Of a stretch of 64,000 nt of DNA, positions 7,713 through 17,915 are shown piece by piece (position 1 is the first letter of the stretch; every line of letters starts with the position of its first letter). The stretch covers positions 3,410,001 through 3,474,000 of the forward strand of contig NZ_CP013480.3 in assembly GCF_001465545.3 (NCBI RefSeq), in the 5' to 3' direction. Source of the stretch: Pandoraea norimbergensis (GTDB lineage: Bacteria > Pseudomonadota > Gammaproteobacteria > Burkholderiales > Burkholderiaceae). Made by a program: the position numbers and the translations under genes. The notes under the pieces were generated by a model. That model had not been told where the DNA came from and did not search any database. It saw only the letters and a list, made by a program, of their open reading frames with translations.

Positions 7713-10700
7713 TCAGCGCTGCAACGCCTCCCAGACCTTGTGCAGACGTTTGACCGACACCGGCATCGGCGTGCGCAGCTCTTGCGCGAAGAGCGACACT
7801 CGCAGCTCTTCGAGCAGCCAGCGGAACTCCTCCAGACGCGCATCGCCGTGGTCGCGGCGCTGCGACGTCGCCCGTTGCCAGTTTTGCAGCAGCGGCCCCA
7901 GTTCGCTCATCGCCCGCGCGTCGCGGGTCGGATCGGCCTTGAGCTTGTCGATACGCGCCGCCATCGCCTTCAGATAGCGCGGGTAATGGGCGAGTTGCGG
8001 GTACGGCGTATCGATCAGGAACCGCTTGCCGATCAGCCGCTGCAACTGCGCCGTGAGGTCGGCATAGGCCTGCGCAAACGGCTTCGCCTGCGCCAGTTTC
8101 TTCTGCAAGGCCGCATATTCCGTGAGAATCTGCCCCGCCAGCCGCGCGATCTCCTGCGCGAGCAGCGTGAGCCGGCCGCGCCCTTCGTCCTTGCGCGCGA
8201 CGAACGACGTGTTATCGCTCGGCCACGGCAATTGCAGACAAGCGCGCTCCAGCGCGAGATCCACGATCTGATCGCGCAACTCCTCCTGCGTGCCCAGATT
8301 CATGTACTGCATCGCCATCTGTTGCAGGCCGGGGATGTTCTTCTCGAGGAACTTCACCTGTTCGCGCAACTGAATAGCGAACAGACGCCGCAGCCCGGCG
8401 CGATGCTGCCGCTGGGCTTCGTCCGGATCATCGAACACTTCCAGATCGCAGTGATCGCCACGATCGACCAGTGCCGGATAGCCGAACAACGTCTGCCCGC
8501 CACGCCGGATTTCGAGCATTTCGGGCAGTTCGCCGAAGCTCCACGTCGTGAGGTTGTCGTATCGGCCCGGCTCCACCGCCGCCGCAGATGCGCCCGGCTG
8601 AGCGCCCGCGCCGCGCGAGGCTGCGCCCTTTGCGCCATTTGCCCCCCCCGCAGCCCCTGCCGCGCCGGTCATATCGCCCTTGCCAACCTGCTTGGCAGAC
8701 TGACGGCCACCGCCATCGCTGCCCGCGCCACTCGCCACCACGCCAGTCGGCGTCGTGCCGCTCTTTGCCGCGAGCTCTTGGAACGTGCGTTGCGCCTGCT
8801 GACCGAGTTCTGCGCGCAGTTGCGCGAGGTTACGGCCCATGCCGAGTTGGCGCCCGTGCTCGTCGACGATCTTGAAGTTCATCGTCAAGTGCGCAGGCAA
8901 CATCTCCAGCTTGAAATCGCTCGGGCTGAGCATGACACCGGTCTGCTCGCGCGCATCGGCCATCAGTGCATCGAGCAAGGCCCCCTGCCCGAACGTCGCA
9001 CGGTCGACAAAGCCCGCTGCGTACTCGGGCAGCGGCACGAAGTGACGCCGCAACTTCTGCGGCAACGACTTCATCAACAGGTGCGCTTTTTCCTTGAGCA
9101 TGCCCGGCACCAGCCACTCGCAACGGCGCGCGTCCACCTGATTGAGCGCGAAGAGCGGCACGGCAAGCGTGACGCCGTCGCGCGGCGAACCCGGTTCGAA
9201 GTGGTACGTCAGCACCATCTCGATGCCCGCGATAACCGTCTTTTTCGGGAACAGATCGGTGGTCACGCCGGCCGCTTCGTGGCGCATCAGGTCGTCGCGC
9301 ACCAGATACAGCAGCTTCGGCGTGCCCTTGGCCGTCTCGCGATACCAGTGTTCGAAGCTCGTGCCGTCGTACAGATCCTCGGGCACCTGCGCGTCGTAAA
9401 ACGCGTAAATCAGTTCGTCATCGACCAGCACGTCCTGCCGGCGCGACTTGTGTTCCAACTGTTCGATGTCGGCGATCAGCTTGCGGTTATGCGCGTAGAA
9501 CGGCAGCTTGGTTTCCCATTCGCCTTCTACCAGCGCACTGCGCAGGAAAATTTCGCGGGCGCGACGCGGGTCACGCGGGCCGAAATTCATCCGGCGGCGC
9601 GCATAGATCGTCAGGCCGTACAGCGTGCCGCGCTCGTAAGCGGTGACCTGCGCGGCTTTCTTTTCCCAATGCGCATCGGACAGCGAGGTCTTCACCAGAT
9701 GCTTGCCCACGCGCTCGATCCATTCCGGCTCGATCCGGGCGATACAGCGCGCATACAGGCGGCTCGTCTCAACCAGTTCACCGGCCATCACCCAGCGGCC
9801 CGCCTTCTTCACCAGCGACGACCCCGGCCAGATATGGAACTTGATGCCGTGGGCGCCGAGGAAATGCGGATCGTCGTCGGCCTTGCAGCCGATGTTGCCG
9901 AGCAGACCGGCAAGCAACGCAAGGTGCACCTGTTCGTACGTCGCTTCCGACTCGTTGAGGCGCCAGCCTTGCTCGCGCACCACCGTCAACAACTGGCTGT
10001 GCACATCGCGCCATTCACGCAGACGCAACTGCGAGAGGAAGTTCTCGCGGCAGGCCTGCCCGAGCAAGCGGTTCGACTTCTTGTGCGCAATCGCCTCGTC
10101 GAACCAGCGCCACATCTTGATCCACGAGAGGAATTCGGACTTCTCGTCGGCGAACTTGCGATGGGCGTTGTCGGCGGCGTCCTGCGCCTCGATGGGCCGA
10201 TCGCGCGGGTCCTGCACTGCCAGTCCGGCGGCGATGATGAGCACTTCGCGCAGCGACTGCTGATCTCGCGCGGCGAGAATCATGCGGCCGACGCGTGGGT
10301 CCAGCGGCAAACGGGCCAGTTCGCGCCCGAGCGGCGTGAGCTGATTGGTGTCGTCCACGGCACCCAGTTCGTTCAGCAACTGGTAACCGTCGGCAATCGC
10401 GCGGCCCGGCGGCGGCTCGATGAACGGGAAGTCCTCGACCTTCGCCAGACGCAGCGATTGCATCCGCAAAATGACGGCAGCGAGCGACGAGCGGAGAATT
10501 TCCGGATCGGTAAAGCGCACCCGCGACTGGAAGTCCGCTTCGTCGTACAAGCGGATGCACACACCGTCGGCCACCCGGCCGCAACGCCCGGCGCGCTGGT
10601 TCGCCGCGGCCTGCGAGATCGATTCGATCTGAAGCTGTTCGACCTTGTTTCGGTAGGAATAGCGCTTCACGCGCGCCGTGCCCGCGTCCACCACGTAGCG

Positions 10701-11828
10701 AATGCCCGGCACCGTGAGCGAGGTTTCCGCCACGTTAGTGGCCAGCACGATGCGCCGCGCGTTCGACGCCTTGAACACGCGCTCCTGGTCCGTCGCCGAG
10801 AGCCGGGCAAACAGCGGCAAAATCTCCGTGTGTGGTGGATGGTGCTTGCGCAGGGCCTCGGCCGCTTCACGGATTTCACGCTCACCGGGCAGAAACACGA
10901 GCACGTCGCCCGAGCCTTCGCGGCACAGTTCGTCCACCGCGTCGACGATGCCGTCCATCAGATCGCGGTCGCGGTCGCGCGCGCTGGCGCGGCTGCCCTC
11001 GCGGCCTTCTGCGTTGGCAATGCGGGCGTCGTCCTGAATCGGGCGATAGCGCACCTCCACGGGGTACAGACGACCACTGACTTCGATCACCGGCGCGGGG
11101 TGCAGCGTTTCGCCGTCCATCGTGCCGAAGTGACGGGCGAAGCGGTCTGCGTCGATCGTCGCCGAGGTAATGATCACCTTCAGGTCGGGCCGGCGCGGCA
11201 GCAGTTGCTTGAGGTAGCCGAGCAGGAAGTCGATGTTCAGACTGCGCTCGTGCGCCTCGTCGATGATGATGGTGTCGTACGCACGCAACAGCGGGTCGGT
11301 CTGCGTCTCGGCCAGCAGAATGCCGTCGGTCATCAATTTGACCGACGCGCCGTTTGAGAGCGTGTCGTTGAAGCGCACCTTGAAGCCGACGATTTCGCCG
11401 AGCGGGGTGTTCAATTCGTCGGCGATACGGCGTGCCGTGGCCGAGGCCGCGATGCGGCGCGGCTGCGTGTGGCCGATGAGGCCTGTGCCGCCCGCGCCCA
11501 GCCCGCGGCCGAGCGCGAGACAGATCTTGGGAAGCTGAGTGGTCTTGCCCGAGCCGGTTTCGCCGCTCACGATCACGACCTGATGGCCCGCGATGGCGCG
11601 GGCGATCTCCTCGCGGCGGCCGGACACCGGCAGCGCTTCGGGAAACTGGATCTCGGGAATTCGGTTGGCGGCGGCCTGCTTCGCGGCCAGCCGCTCGGCG
11701 TCGCGTTCAGCCCGTTGGGCGGCCGTCATGCGGCGCTCGCCGGCATTCTCACGTCCGCGTTTAGGTCCCGCAGCCGGCACTGTCGGCTTCGGGGGCTTAG
11801 ATTGTCGATTTCGTTCATCACTTGCCAT
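7713..11828 (-). CDS. hrpA: ATP-dependent RNA helicase HrpA
   Basis: 1371 residues, close to the family's usual 1300. It has the DEAH helicase motifs in order: Walker [11 protein letters not shown] (about residue 91), DEAH in [13 protein letters not shown] in ITSATID, and motif [12 protein letters not shown]2 and OB-fold regions and the long HrpA C-terminal domain (DUF3418) follow. An alanine/glycine-rich insertion near residues 1065-1110 is low-complexity and probably a flexible linker. HrpA resolves ribosome collisions and processes mRNA in E. coli. The gene is divergent from argA with only 44 bp between the starts, so their promoters must overlap. Confidence 0.97.
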   Translation of the reverse strand: MASDERNRQSKPPKPTVPAAGPKRGRENAGERRMTAAQRAERDAERLAAKQAAANRIPEIQFPEALPVSGRREEIARAIAGHQVVIVSGETGSGKTTQLPKICLALGRGLGAGGTGLIGHTQPRRIAASATARRIADELNTPLGEIVGFKVRFNDTLSNGASVKLMTDGILLAETQTDPLLRAYDTIIIDEAHERSLNIDFLLGYLKQLLPRRPDLKVIITSATIDADRFARHFGTMDGETLHPAPVIEVSGRLYPVEVRYRPIQDDARIANAEGREGSRASARDRDRDLMDGIVDAVDELCREGSGDVLVFLPGEREIREAAEALRKHHPPHTEILPLFARLSATDQERVFKASNARRIVLATNVAETSLTVPGIRYVVDAGTARVKRYSYRNKVEQLQIESISQAAANQRAGRCGRVADGVCIRLYDEADFQSRVRFTDPEILRSSLAAVILRMQSLRLAKVEDFPFIEPPPGRAIADGYQLLNELGAVDDTNQLTPLGRELARLPLDPRVGRMILAARDQQSLREVLIIAAGLAVQDPRDRPIEAQDAADNAHRKFADEKSEFLSWIKMWRWFDEAIAHKKSNRLLGQACRENFLSQLRLREWRDVHSQLLTVVREQGWRLNESEATYEQVHLALLAGLLGNIGCKADDDPHFLGAHGIKFHIWPGSSLVKKAGRWVMAGELVETSRLYARCIARIEPEWIERVGKHLVKTSLSDAHWEKKAAQVTAYERGTLYGLTIYARRRMNFGPRDPRRAREIFLRSALVEGEWETKLPFYAHNRKLIADIEQLEHKSRRQDVLVDDELIYAFYDAQVPEDLYDGTSFEHWYRETAKGTPKLLYLVRDDLMRHEAAGVTTDLFPKKTVIAGIEMVLTYHFEPGSPRDGVTLAVPLFALNQVDARRCEWLVPGMLKEKAHLLMKSLPQKLRRHFVPLPEYAAGFVDRATFGQGALLDALMADAREQTGVMLSPSDFKLEMLPAHLTMNFKIVDEHGRQLGMGRNLAQLRAELGQQAQRTFQELAAKSGTTPTGVVASGAGSDGGGRQSAKQVGKGDMTGAAGAAGGANGAKGAASRGAGAQPGASAAAVEPGRYDNLTTWSFGELPEMLEIRRGGQTLFGYPALVDRGDHCDLEVFDDPDEAQRQHRAGLRRLFAIQLREQVKFLEKNIPGLQQMAMQYMNLGTQEELRDQIVDLALERACLQLPWPSDNTSFVARKDEGRGRLTLLAQEIARLAGQILTEYAALQKKLAQAKPFAQAYADLTAQLQRLIGKRFLIDTPYPQLAHYPRYLKAMAARIDKLKADPTRDARAMSELGPLLQNWQRATSQRRDHGDARLEEFRWLLEELRVSLFAQELRTPMPVSVKRLHKVWEALQR

Positions 11829-11872
11829 GGGCGCGCATTATATAATCTGCGGATGTTTGCGCACGTACACCC

Positions 11873-13222
11873 ATGCTGACCGAACCCGATCCCGCCCTAC
11901 AAGACGAAGAGACCGCCCACCAAGCCCAGTTTGTGGATTGGTTGCGCTCGGTCGCCCCTTACATCCATGCATTTCGTGACAAGACCTTCGTGGTCGCCTT
12001 TGGTGGCGAGCTTGTTGCGGCCGGCGGGCTCGACACCCTGATTCAGGACGTCGCGCTGCTGTGTGCCATGGGCATGCATATCGTGCTGGTGCACGGCTCG
12101 CGACCCCAGGTCGAAGAGCAGATGCGCCTTCGACATATCGAATCGCACTTTGCCCAGCAACTCCGTATCACCGACGCGGCCGCTCTCGAAGCGGTCAAGG
12201 AAGCGGCCGGTGAGTTGCGTCTGGACATCGAGGCGTCGATCAGTCAGGGCTTGCCGAACACCCCGATGGGCAACGCGCGCATCAGCGTGGTGTCGGGCAA
12301 CTTCGTCACGGCACGGCCGGTGGGCATTGTCGACGGGGTGGATTTCCAGCACACCGGCGTGGTGCGCAAGGTCGATGCCGAATCGATTCGCCTGTCGCTC
12401 GCCAACGGCAAGATCGTGCTGCTCTCGCCGCTCGGCTTCTCGCCGACGGGTCAGTCGTTCAATCTGACGATGGAAGACGTGGCGTCCTCGGCGGCCATCG
12501 CGCTGCGTGCGGACAAGCTGATCTTCATCACCGAGACGCCCGGCATTCTCAACGAATACAACGAGTTGCAGCGTGAGCTGACGCTCGAAGACGCCCAGCG
12601 CATGCAGTCGCAGGGCGCGCTCGACCGCGACTCGGCGTTCTATCTGAAATACGCCACACGCGCTTGCCGCGCGGGCGTGGGACGCGCGCACATCGTGCCG
12701 TTCGCGCTCGATGGCAGCATGCTGCTCGAACTGTTCTCGCACGATGGCGTGGGCACCATGATCTCGTACGAGAACCTGGAAAGCCTGCGTGAAGCGACGG
12801 TCGACGACGTCGGCGGCATCTTGCAGCTCATCGAGCCGCTGGAATCCGACGGCACGCTGGTGCGTCGCGGACGTCACCAGCTTGAGCGCGACATCGATCA
12901 CTTCTCGGTCATCGAGCACGATGGGCGTCTGTTCGGCTGCGCGGCGTTGTATCCGTACCCGAGCGAGCGCATCGGCGAGATGGCCTGCCTCACCGTGGAC
13001 CCGGAAGCCCAGGGTTCGGGGGACGGCGAGCGACTGCTCAAGCATATCGAGCAACGGGCGCGGGCGCGGGGGCTGGAGCGGCTGTTCGTGCTCACCACGC
13101 GTACCGAGCACTGGTTCCTCAAGCGCGGCTTCGTCAAGGCAGGCGTCGACGACCTGCCGGCGGACCGTCGCCGGCTTTACAACTGGCAGCGCCGGTCGCT
13201 GGTGCTAATCAAGAAGCTGTAA
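11873..13222 (+). CDS. argA: Amino-acid N-acetyltransferase (N-acetylglutamate synthase)
   Basis: 449 residues with the two-domain layout of classical ArgA. An amino-acid-kinase-like domain (about 30-290: FVVAFGGELVAAGGLDTLIQ, VLVHGSRPQVEEQM) is the arginine-feedback module. A GNAT domain (about 300-445) includes EMACLTVDPEAQGSGDGERL, the acetyl-CoA-binding loop, and FVLTTRTEHWFLKRGF. It makes N-acetylglutamate from glutamate and acetyl-CoA, the first step of arginine synthesis. A TATAAT at 11841-11846 lies 27 bp before the start. It lies in a 44-bp divergent gap with hrpA. Confidence 0.96.
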   Translation: MLTEPDPALQDEETAHQAQFVDWLRSVAPYIHAFRDKTFVVAFGGELVAAGGLDTLIQDVALLCAMGMHIVLVHGSRPQVEEQMRLRHIESHFAQQLRITDAAALEAVKEAAGELRLDIEASISQGLPNTPMGNARISVVSGNFVTARPVGIVDGVDFQHTGVVRKVDAESIRLSLANGKIVLLSPLGFSPTGQSFNLTMEDVASSAAIALRADKLIFITETPGILNEYNELQRELTLEDAQRMQSQGALDRDSAFYLKYATRACRAGVGRAHIVPFALDGSMLLELFSHDGVGTMISYENLESLREATVDDVGGILQLIEPLESDGTLVRRGRHQLERDIDHFSVIEHDGRLFGCAALYPYPSERIGEMACLTVDPEAQGSGDGERLLKHIEQRARARGLERLFVLTTRTEHWFLKRGFVKAGVDDLPADRRRLYNWQRRSLVLIKKL

Positions 13223-13399
13223 CACGACACCGGGGGACGGGCCGCGTCGCTTGAGACCGATGTTGCATCGGCACCTTGAGTCTGGCGCGCCCTGCCCCCA
13301 TATCCGGATATCGGCCACGGCAAGCGACGTCTCGATGTCGTCGCGTGAGTGCGTGGCCGCTCTTTTCACGCCCTACCCAAGATTACGAAGGAGTTCCCC

Positions 13400-13675
13400 A
13401 TGGCTCGCATGGTTCAATGCATCAAACTCGGCAAGGAAGCCGAAGGTCTCGATTTCCCGCCGATGCCCGGCGAGCTCGGCAAGCGCCTGTGGGAGAGCGT
13501 GTCGAAAGAAGCGTGGGCCGGCTGGCTCAAGCAGCAGACCATGCTCATCAACGAAAACCGCCTGAACATGGCTGACCCGCGCGCACGTCAGTATCTGGTC
13601 AAGCAGACCGAGAAGTACTTCTTCGGCGAAGGCGCCGATGTGGCGCAAGGCTACGTGCCGCCGCCCTCGGAGTAA
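13400..13675 (+). CDS. yggX: YggX family oxidative damage protection / Fe(2+)-trafficking protein
   Basis: 91 residues, standard for YggX. It opens [17 protein letters not shown] with the family's conserved single cysteine at position 7 and contains [17 protein letters not shown] and the [11 protein letters not shown] stretch. AAGGAG lies seven bases before the ATG at 13400, fixing that start over upstream alternatives. YggX protects iron-sulfur proteins against superoxide and may carry Fe(II). It follows argA by 177 bp and ends in its own terminator. Confidence 0.96.
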   Translation: MARMVQCIKLGKEAEGLDFPPMPGELGKRLWESVSKEAWAGWLKQQTMLINENRLNMADPRARQYLVKQTEKYFFGEGADVAQGYVPPPSE

Positions 13676-13721
13676 GCATCCCGCACTGCCGGTGGCTTTG
13701 AAGGTCACCGCAGCCGAGATG

Positions 13722-13759
13722 AAAAAGGGGTTCACGACGTCATGTCGTGAACCCCTTTT
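13722..13759. terminator. Rho-independent terminator after yggX
   Basis: A near-perfect stem of 16 bp (AAAAGGGGTTCACGAC with its complement around GTCAT) bordered by A- and T-runs. It works in both directions between yggX (+) and the zinc-ribbon protein gene (-). Confidence 0.9.
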
Positions 13760-13811
13760 CTTTGCCTGAGCCGCTGATTGCCAGTGGCTTGAAACGTTGA
13801 GTGGACGCGTG

Positions 13812-14897
13812 TCAGGCAGGTTTGCCCGTCATGCCGTCAACCGCAGGATTCCCCGCGTTGGCACCGAGCGATGCTGCCCCGCAGTGGTGGCAATAGTGCG
13901 CGAACGCGTTTTTGCGCGTCTTGCACGTGCCGCAGTGATCAAACAGACAAATCCCGCAGTGCATGCAGAAGTCGCGCTCCGGGTCGTCGAGTTTCACCGG
14001 CCGCTCGCAGCCCGGGCACACCGCTTTCGACAGCCGCGCCTGTGCCAGATCGTACGACAGCGTCTTGCGGCGCTCCTGATCCGGCAACTGCTCCTCTGCC
14101 TTCTGGCGCGCCAGATAGCGTTGCAGCGAGACGATGGCGTAGCGCCCGACCAGCACCGTCAACACAATCCCCACCAGATAGCGCACATAACCGCCGTAGT
14201 CCGGCAGATACGGCACCAGTTCGACAAAGAATGCGAACAGCGCGAAGAAGATAAAGCCCCAGACGAACGGCCACCACGTGCTCTTGCGCTGACGCACGAA
14301 GAGCCAGCCGCCGATGGCGAGCAAGGGCAACGTAATCGCCAGACGAATACCGAAGACCTTCAGGTCCTGCGAGCGCTGGATCGCGGCCAACTGTTCGCTG
14401 GCTGCCGCGTTGAGTGCGAAGCGTGCCGTACGCGCCGACTGCACGGCGCGCGAGGCGTCGAGTTGCTTCGCCTCCAGCGTGTCGATCTGCGTCTGGGCAT
14501 CGCGCTCGGCGGCCTTGAGCGCGTCGAGGGCACGCGTGCGGGAAACGAGTTCGGCATCCTGACTCGCCTGCGCCGTGGCGGTGCGCGTGGCAACCCAATC
14601 GTTGAACGACTCACGCGCATTGCGGTAGGCCGTGCTGCGCGCCTTGAGTTGCAGGCGCGCCGTCTCCAACTGCGTCTGGATGTCTTCGGCCTGCGCTTCC
14701 GCCTGCTTGATCGCGGCATCGGCGCGAGTTGCCTGTGCCGGATCGATGAACGAATCGAGTGTGGGTGCCGGGGCAACACCCGGCAGCTTGTCGACCACCA
14801 GACCGCCGAGGCCGATCAAAAACACCGCAAACAGCACGGCGATCAGCCACAGCCCACGGCGAAACCAAGTTTCGGGAAGACGACGCGATTGAGCCAT
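13812..14897 (-). CDS. Membrane-anchored coiled-coil protein with C-terminal zinc ribbons
   Basis: 361 residues. One transmembrane helix lies at about 14-34, then a long alanine/glutamine-rich coiled coil (about 50-170), then two to three hydrophobic segments (about 182-270). A cysteine-rich tail carries two zinc-ribbon units: CPGCERPV with a later CMHCGIC, and HCGTCKTRK with HYCHHCGAAS. I see no enzymatic motif. Databases often label relatives 'serine endopeptidase', but no catalytic triad is visible, so I do not use that name. It is 18 bp downstream of rpiA's reverse neighbour region and shares direction with rpiA. Confidence 0.78.
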   Translation of the reverse strand: MAQSRRLPETWFRRGLWLIAVLFAVFLIGLGGLVVDKLPGVAPAPTLDSFIDPAQATRADAAIKQAEAQAEDIQTQLETARLQLKARSTAYRNARESFNDWVATRTATAQASQDAELVSRTRALDALKAAERDAQTQIDTLEAKQLDASRAVQSARTARFALNAAASEQLAAIQRSQDLKVFGIRLAITLPLLAIGGWLFVRQRKSTWWPFVWGFIFFALFAFFVELVPYLPDYGGYVRYLVGIVLTVLVGRYAIVSLQRYLARQKAEEQLPDQERRKTLSYDLAQARLSKAVCPGCERPVKLDDPERDFCMHCGICLFDHCGTCKTRKNAFAHYCHHCGAASLGANAGNPAVDGMTGKPA

Positions 14898-14915
14898 CCT
14901 GCCCTCCAGGGTCAG

Positions 14916-15605
14916 TTATTTGTAGTCGATGGTCTTGACGCCCTCGGGCGTGCCCATGAGCGTAAGGTCAGCGCCGCGTTGCGCAAAGAGGCCTACTGTC
15001 ACCACGCCCGGCAGTTGATTGATTTGCGTCTCGAACGCCACCGGATCGAGGATTTGCAGGCCGTGCACGTCGAGAATCGCGCAGCCGTTATCGGTCATGT
15101 ACGGGCTGCCATCGGCGCGCACGCGCGCTTGCGGCTTGCCGCCGAGGGCGGTGAGTGCACGGGCGACGCTCGCTTGCGCCATCGGGATGACTTCTACCGG
15201 CAGCGGGAACACGCCGAGCACGGCGACGAGCTTCGAGGCGTCGACCACGCAGACGAATTCCTTCGCGACCGAGGCGACGATCTTCTCGCGCGTGAGCGCC
15301 CCGCCACCGCCCTTGACCATGTGGCCCAGCGCGTTGATTTCGTCCGCACCGTCCACGTAGACGGGCAGGCTGTCGATCTGGTTCAGGTCGAACACTTCGA
15401 TGCCGTGCTTGCGCAGGCGCTCGGTGCTCGCTTCCGAGCTTGATACCGCGCCGCGATAGCGGCCCTTGTGGGCGGCGATGGCGTCGATAAAGCAGTTCGC
15501 CGTGGACCCGGTGCCCACGCCGATCACGCTGCCTTCGGGCACGTGTTGGTTCACATAGTCGGCAGCAGCCTGGCCGACCAAGCGTTTGAGTTCGTCTTGG
15601 GTCAT
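14916..15605 (-). CDS. rpiA: Ribose-5-phosphate isomerase A
   Basis: 229 residues from the ATG at 15605 ([18 protein letters not shown]), which matches the family length; the longer in-frame extension is intergenic. Family signatures are [15 protein letters not shown] (phosphate loop), [18 protein letters not shown] with the active-site aspartates, and a [12 protein letters not shown] stretch. It interconverts ribose 5-phosphate and ribulose 5-phosphate in the pentose phosphate pathway. Transaldolase of the same pathway is divergent at 15772, so one 166-bp gap serves both genes. Confidence 0.97.
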   Translation of the reverse strand: MTQDELKRLVGQAAADYVNQHVPEGSVIGVGTGSTANCFIDAIAAHKGRYRGAVSSSEASTERLRKHGIEVFDLNQIDSLPVYVDGADEINALGHMVKGGGGALTREKIVASVAKEFVCVVDASKLVAVLGVFPLPVEVIPMAQASVARALTALGGKPQARVRADGSPYMTDNGCAILDVHGLQILDPVAFETQINQLPGVVTVGLFAQRGADLTLMGTPEGVKTIDYK

Positions 15606-15771
15606 GGGGAATTCCGGCAAAGTTTGGTAAAGTCGGAAGTTTACCGGAGTCGGGCGTGCCGCGCCGTATTTCGTCGCACGGCATGCCGGCAGTTTCGCGC
15701 CGACCGCCCCGTAGCGGGGCGGCATCATCGGCATCATGTCATGCAGTGCATTACTTGTAAGGCCCGCCATC

Positions 15772-16722
15772 ATGAATCAGCTCGATCAGCTCAAGCGCCA
15801 CACCATCGTCGTTGCCGACACCGGCGACTTCCAGGCCATGGATGCCTACAAGCCGCAGGACGCGACCACCAATCCGTCGTTGATTCTCGGTGCCGTGCAA
15901 AAAGACGCCTACAAGCCGATTCTCACGCGCGTGGTGAGTGAGCATCGTGCCGAGACCGTCGACGAAATCATCGATCGGCTGCTGATTGCCTTCGGGCGCG
16001 AAATTCTCGACATCGTGCCGGGGCGCGTGTCGACCGAAGTCGATGCGCGTTTGTCGTTCGACACTGCGGGCACCGTTGCCCGTGCGCGCAAGATCATTGC
16101 CATGTACGAAGCCGAGGGGATCGAGCGCAAGCGCGTGCTGATCAAGATCGCGTCGACGTGGGAAGGCATTCGGGCGGCGGAGATTCTCCAGCGCGACAAC
16201 ATCCACTGCAACATGACCTTGTTGTTCTCGCTGGTGCAGGCGGCGGCGTGTGCCGAAGCCGGTGCTCAACTGATTTCCCCCTTTGTCGGCCGGATTTACG
16301 ACTGGTACAAGAAGTCTGCCGGGGCCAAGTGGGACGAAGCCGCGAATGCGGGCGACAACGACCCGGGTGTGCAATCCGTCGCGGCGATTTACCGCTACTA
16401 CAAGCATTTCGGTTACGACACCGAGGTCATGGGTGCGAGCTTCCGTTCGGCCGGTCAGATTCTGGCGCTGGCGGGTTGCGATCTGCTCACCATCAGCCCC
16501 GCATTGCTTGAGCAGCTGCGCACGACCGAAGGCGACGTGCCGCGCAAGCTCGATGTCAAAGACGCACGTGATGCGGCGATCGATCGCGTGAAGACCGACG
16601 AGCCGTCCTTCCGCTTCCAGCTCAACGACGATGCCATGGCGACCGAAAAGCTTGCCGAAGGCATTCGCGCGTTTGCAGCGGACGCGATCAAGCTCGAAGC
16701 GTTGATCGAAGCGGCGCGATAA
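15772..16722 (+). CDS. tal: Transaldolase
   Basis: 316 residues from the ATG at 15772 ([20 protein letters not shown]). It is a TalB-type enzyme: [11 protein letters not shown] near the N terminus, [19 protein letters not shown] with the Schiff-base lysine, and [14 protein letters not shown]. It transfers a dihydroxyacetone unit between sedoheptulose 7-phosphate and glyceraldehyde 3-phosphate in the cytosol. Paired divergently with rpiA. A terminator hairpin follows at once. Confidence 0.97.
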   Translation: MNQLDQLKRHTIVVADTGDFQAMDAYKPQDATTNPSLILGAVQKDAYKPILTRVVSEHRAETVDEIIDRLLIAFGREILDIVPGRVSTEVDARLSFDTAGTVARARKIIAMYEAEGIERKRVLIKIASTWEGIRAAEILQRDNIHCNMTLLFSLVQAAACAEAGAQLISPFVGRIYDWYKKSAGAKWDEAANAGDNDPGVQSVAAIYRYYKHFGYDTEVMGASFRSAGQILALAGCDLLTISPALLEQLRTTEGDVPRKLDVKDARDAAIDRVKTDEPSFRFQLNDDAMATEKLAEGIRAFAADAIKLEALIEAAR

Positions 16723-16750
16723 GCCGCAAGGTTCGAGCAGATCGAAAGCA

Positions 16751-16774
16751 AAAAGCCGGCGAGAGCCGGCTTTT
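16751..16774 (+). terminator. Terminator after tal
   Basis: Ten-base stem AAAAGCCGGC / GCCGGCTTTT with a GAGA tetraloop, about 30 bp after the tal stop codon and between convergent tal and rlmB. Confidence 0.88.
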
Positions 16775-16838
16775 GCGTTGCTGCTACGCGGATCGTGAAT
16801 CGTGACCCTTGACCCTTGACCCGCAATTCACATGCGAC

Positions 16839-17609
16839 TTACTTCGATTTGGCGGCCACCTTGCGTTGACGCACGGCTTCGTACAGGCACACGGCGCTGG
16901 CGACCGAGACGTTCAGGCTTTCGCAGCCGCCCGACATCGGGATGCTCATCAGCATGTCGCAGTTCTCGCCCACGAGGCGGCGCATGCCCTCGCCTTCTGC
17001 ACCCATGACAATCGCCATCGGGCCGGTGAGCTTCGTGCCGTAGATATCGGCAGGCGCATCGTCCGACGTACCGACCACCCAGATGCCGCGATCTTTGAGT
17101 TCGCGCAGCGTGCGCGACAGGTTCGTCACCATGATGTAGGGCACTGTTTCTGCGGCACCGCTGGCGACCTTGGCCACCGTTGCGTTCAGGCCGACCGCAC
17201 GGTCCTTCGGCGCGATCACGGCGTGCGCACCGGCACCATCGGCCACGCGCAGGCAGGCGCCGAGGTTATGCGGATCGGTCACGCCATCGAGAATCAGCAG
17301 CAGCGGGTCACCCGAGATACCGTCAAGCAGTTCGTCGAGGTTCAGGGCGAGCGAGACTTCCTGCGCGCGGGCGACCACGCCTTGGTGGCGCGACGAACCG
17401 GCCATACCGTCCAGGCGTTTGCCGTCGGCCTGCACCACCTTGATCTTTACGCCCGGCGCGCCTTTGGCGGCTTCCACGGCTTTCAGAAAGTCCGACATGC
17501 GGCGATCGCGACGGGTCGGGTCGTAGTAGATCTCTTCGATGCTGGTTGCGTCGTGGCGCAGGCGGGCTGTGACGGCGTGAAAGCCGAACAGCATTTTCAA
17601 TTGACTCAT
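16839..17609 (-). CDS. rlmB: 23S rRNA (guanosine-2251-2'-O)-methyltransferase RlmB
   Basis: 256 residues. It is a SpoU/TrmH-type SPOUT enzyme: short N-terminal L30-like substrate domain ([19 protein letters not shown]), then the knotted methyltransferase domain with [19 protein letters not shown] (motif 1), [11 protein letters not shown] (motif 2) and [16 protein letters not shown] (motif 3). It methylates G2251 of the peptidyl-transferase P loop. It lies downstream of rnr in the same direction, an old pairing (rnr-rlmB) also found in E. coli. Confidence 0.96.
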   Translation of the reverse strand: MSQLKMLFGFHAVTARLRHDATSIEEIYYDPTRRDRRMSDFLKAVEAAKGAPGVKIKVVQADGKRLDGMAGSSRHQGVVARAQEVSLALNLDELLDGISGDPLLLILDGVTDPHNLGACLRVADGAGAHAVIAPKDRAVGLNATVAKVASGAAETVPYIMVTNLSRTLRELKDRGIWVVGTSDDAPADIYGTKLTGPMAIVMGAEGEGMRRLVGENCDMLMSIPMSGGCESLNVSVASAVCLYEAVRQRKVAAKSK

Positions 17610-17915
17610 TTCACATCCTCAAAATAGCGTGTGCCGAGGCAGGCCCCGACGTCGGGCGGGCCGGACGGGTCGCGTTGGCCGGGTGCGTCGAATTCGCGGA
17701 ATTCGCAGAATTCGCCCGGCTGTCGTACAAAGTACGACGGCGGCGGCACCCTTGCCGGGTGTCCGCCGCCGCAACCCTACGCGGTCTTCTGCGCTGCCTT
17801 GCTTGGACACGGGGGTCGGCACAAGGCGCACATCTTACTGCAAAGCGCGAACGGCCCCTGCGCTTTCCACGACATCGTGCACTGGGTGCATCGTGTCAGG
17901 CACAGGGCAATCCGA
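17610..17915. other. 306-bp rnr-rlmB spacer with tandem hairpins and short repeats
   Basis: No credible gene. On its length lie two adjacent hairpins: 17722-17738 (GTCGTAC, loop AAA, GTACGAC) and 17739-17770 (GGCGGCGG..ACCC with a one-base bulge, loop TTGCC). Three near-copies of GAATTCGC lie at about 17691-17716. The hairpins lack a U-run on either strand, so they are not classic terminators; they could tune rnr-rlmB read-through or stabilise mRNA ends. Confidence 0.5.

Noticed and set aside
7740..11357. 1205-codon open frame on the + strand
   Set aside because: It is antisense to the full length of hrpA, is arginine/alanine-rich and has no domain; a GC-rich shadow frame.
13812..14897. Serine endopeptidase
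   Set aside because: The label is common for relatives, but no catalytic triad or protease fold is visible; it is a coiled-coil zinc-ribbon protein.
13797..15443. 548-codon open frame on the + strand
   Set aside because: Runs antisense across two real genes (zinc-ribbon protein and rpiA).
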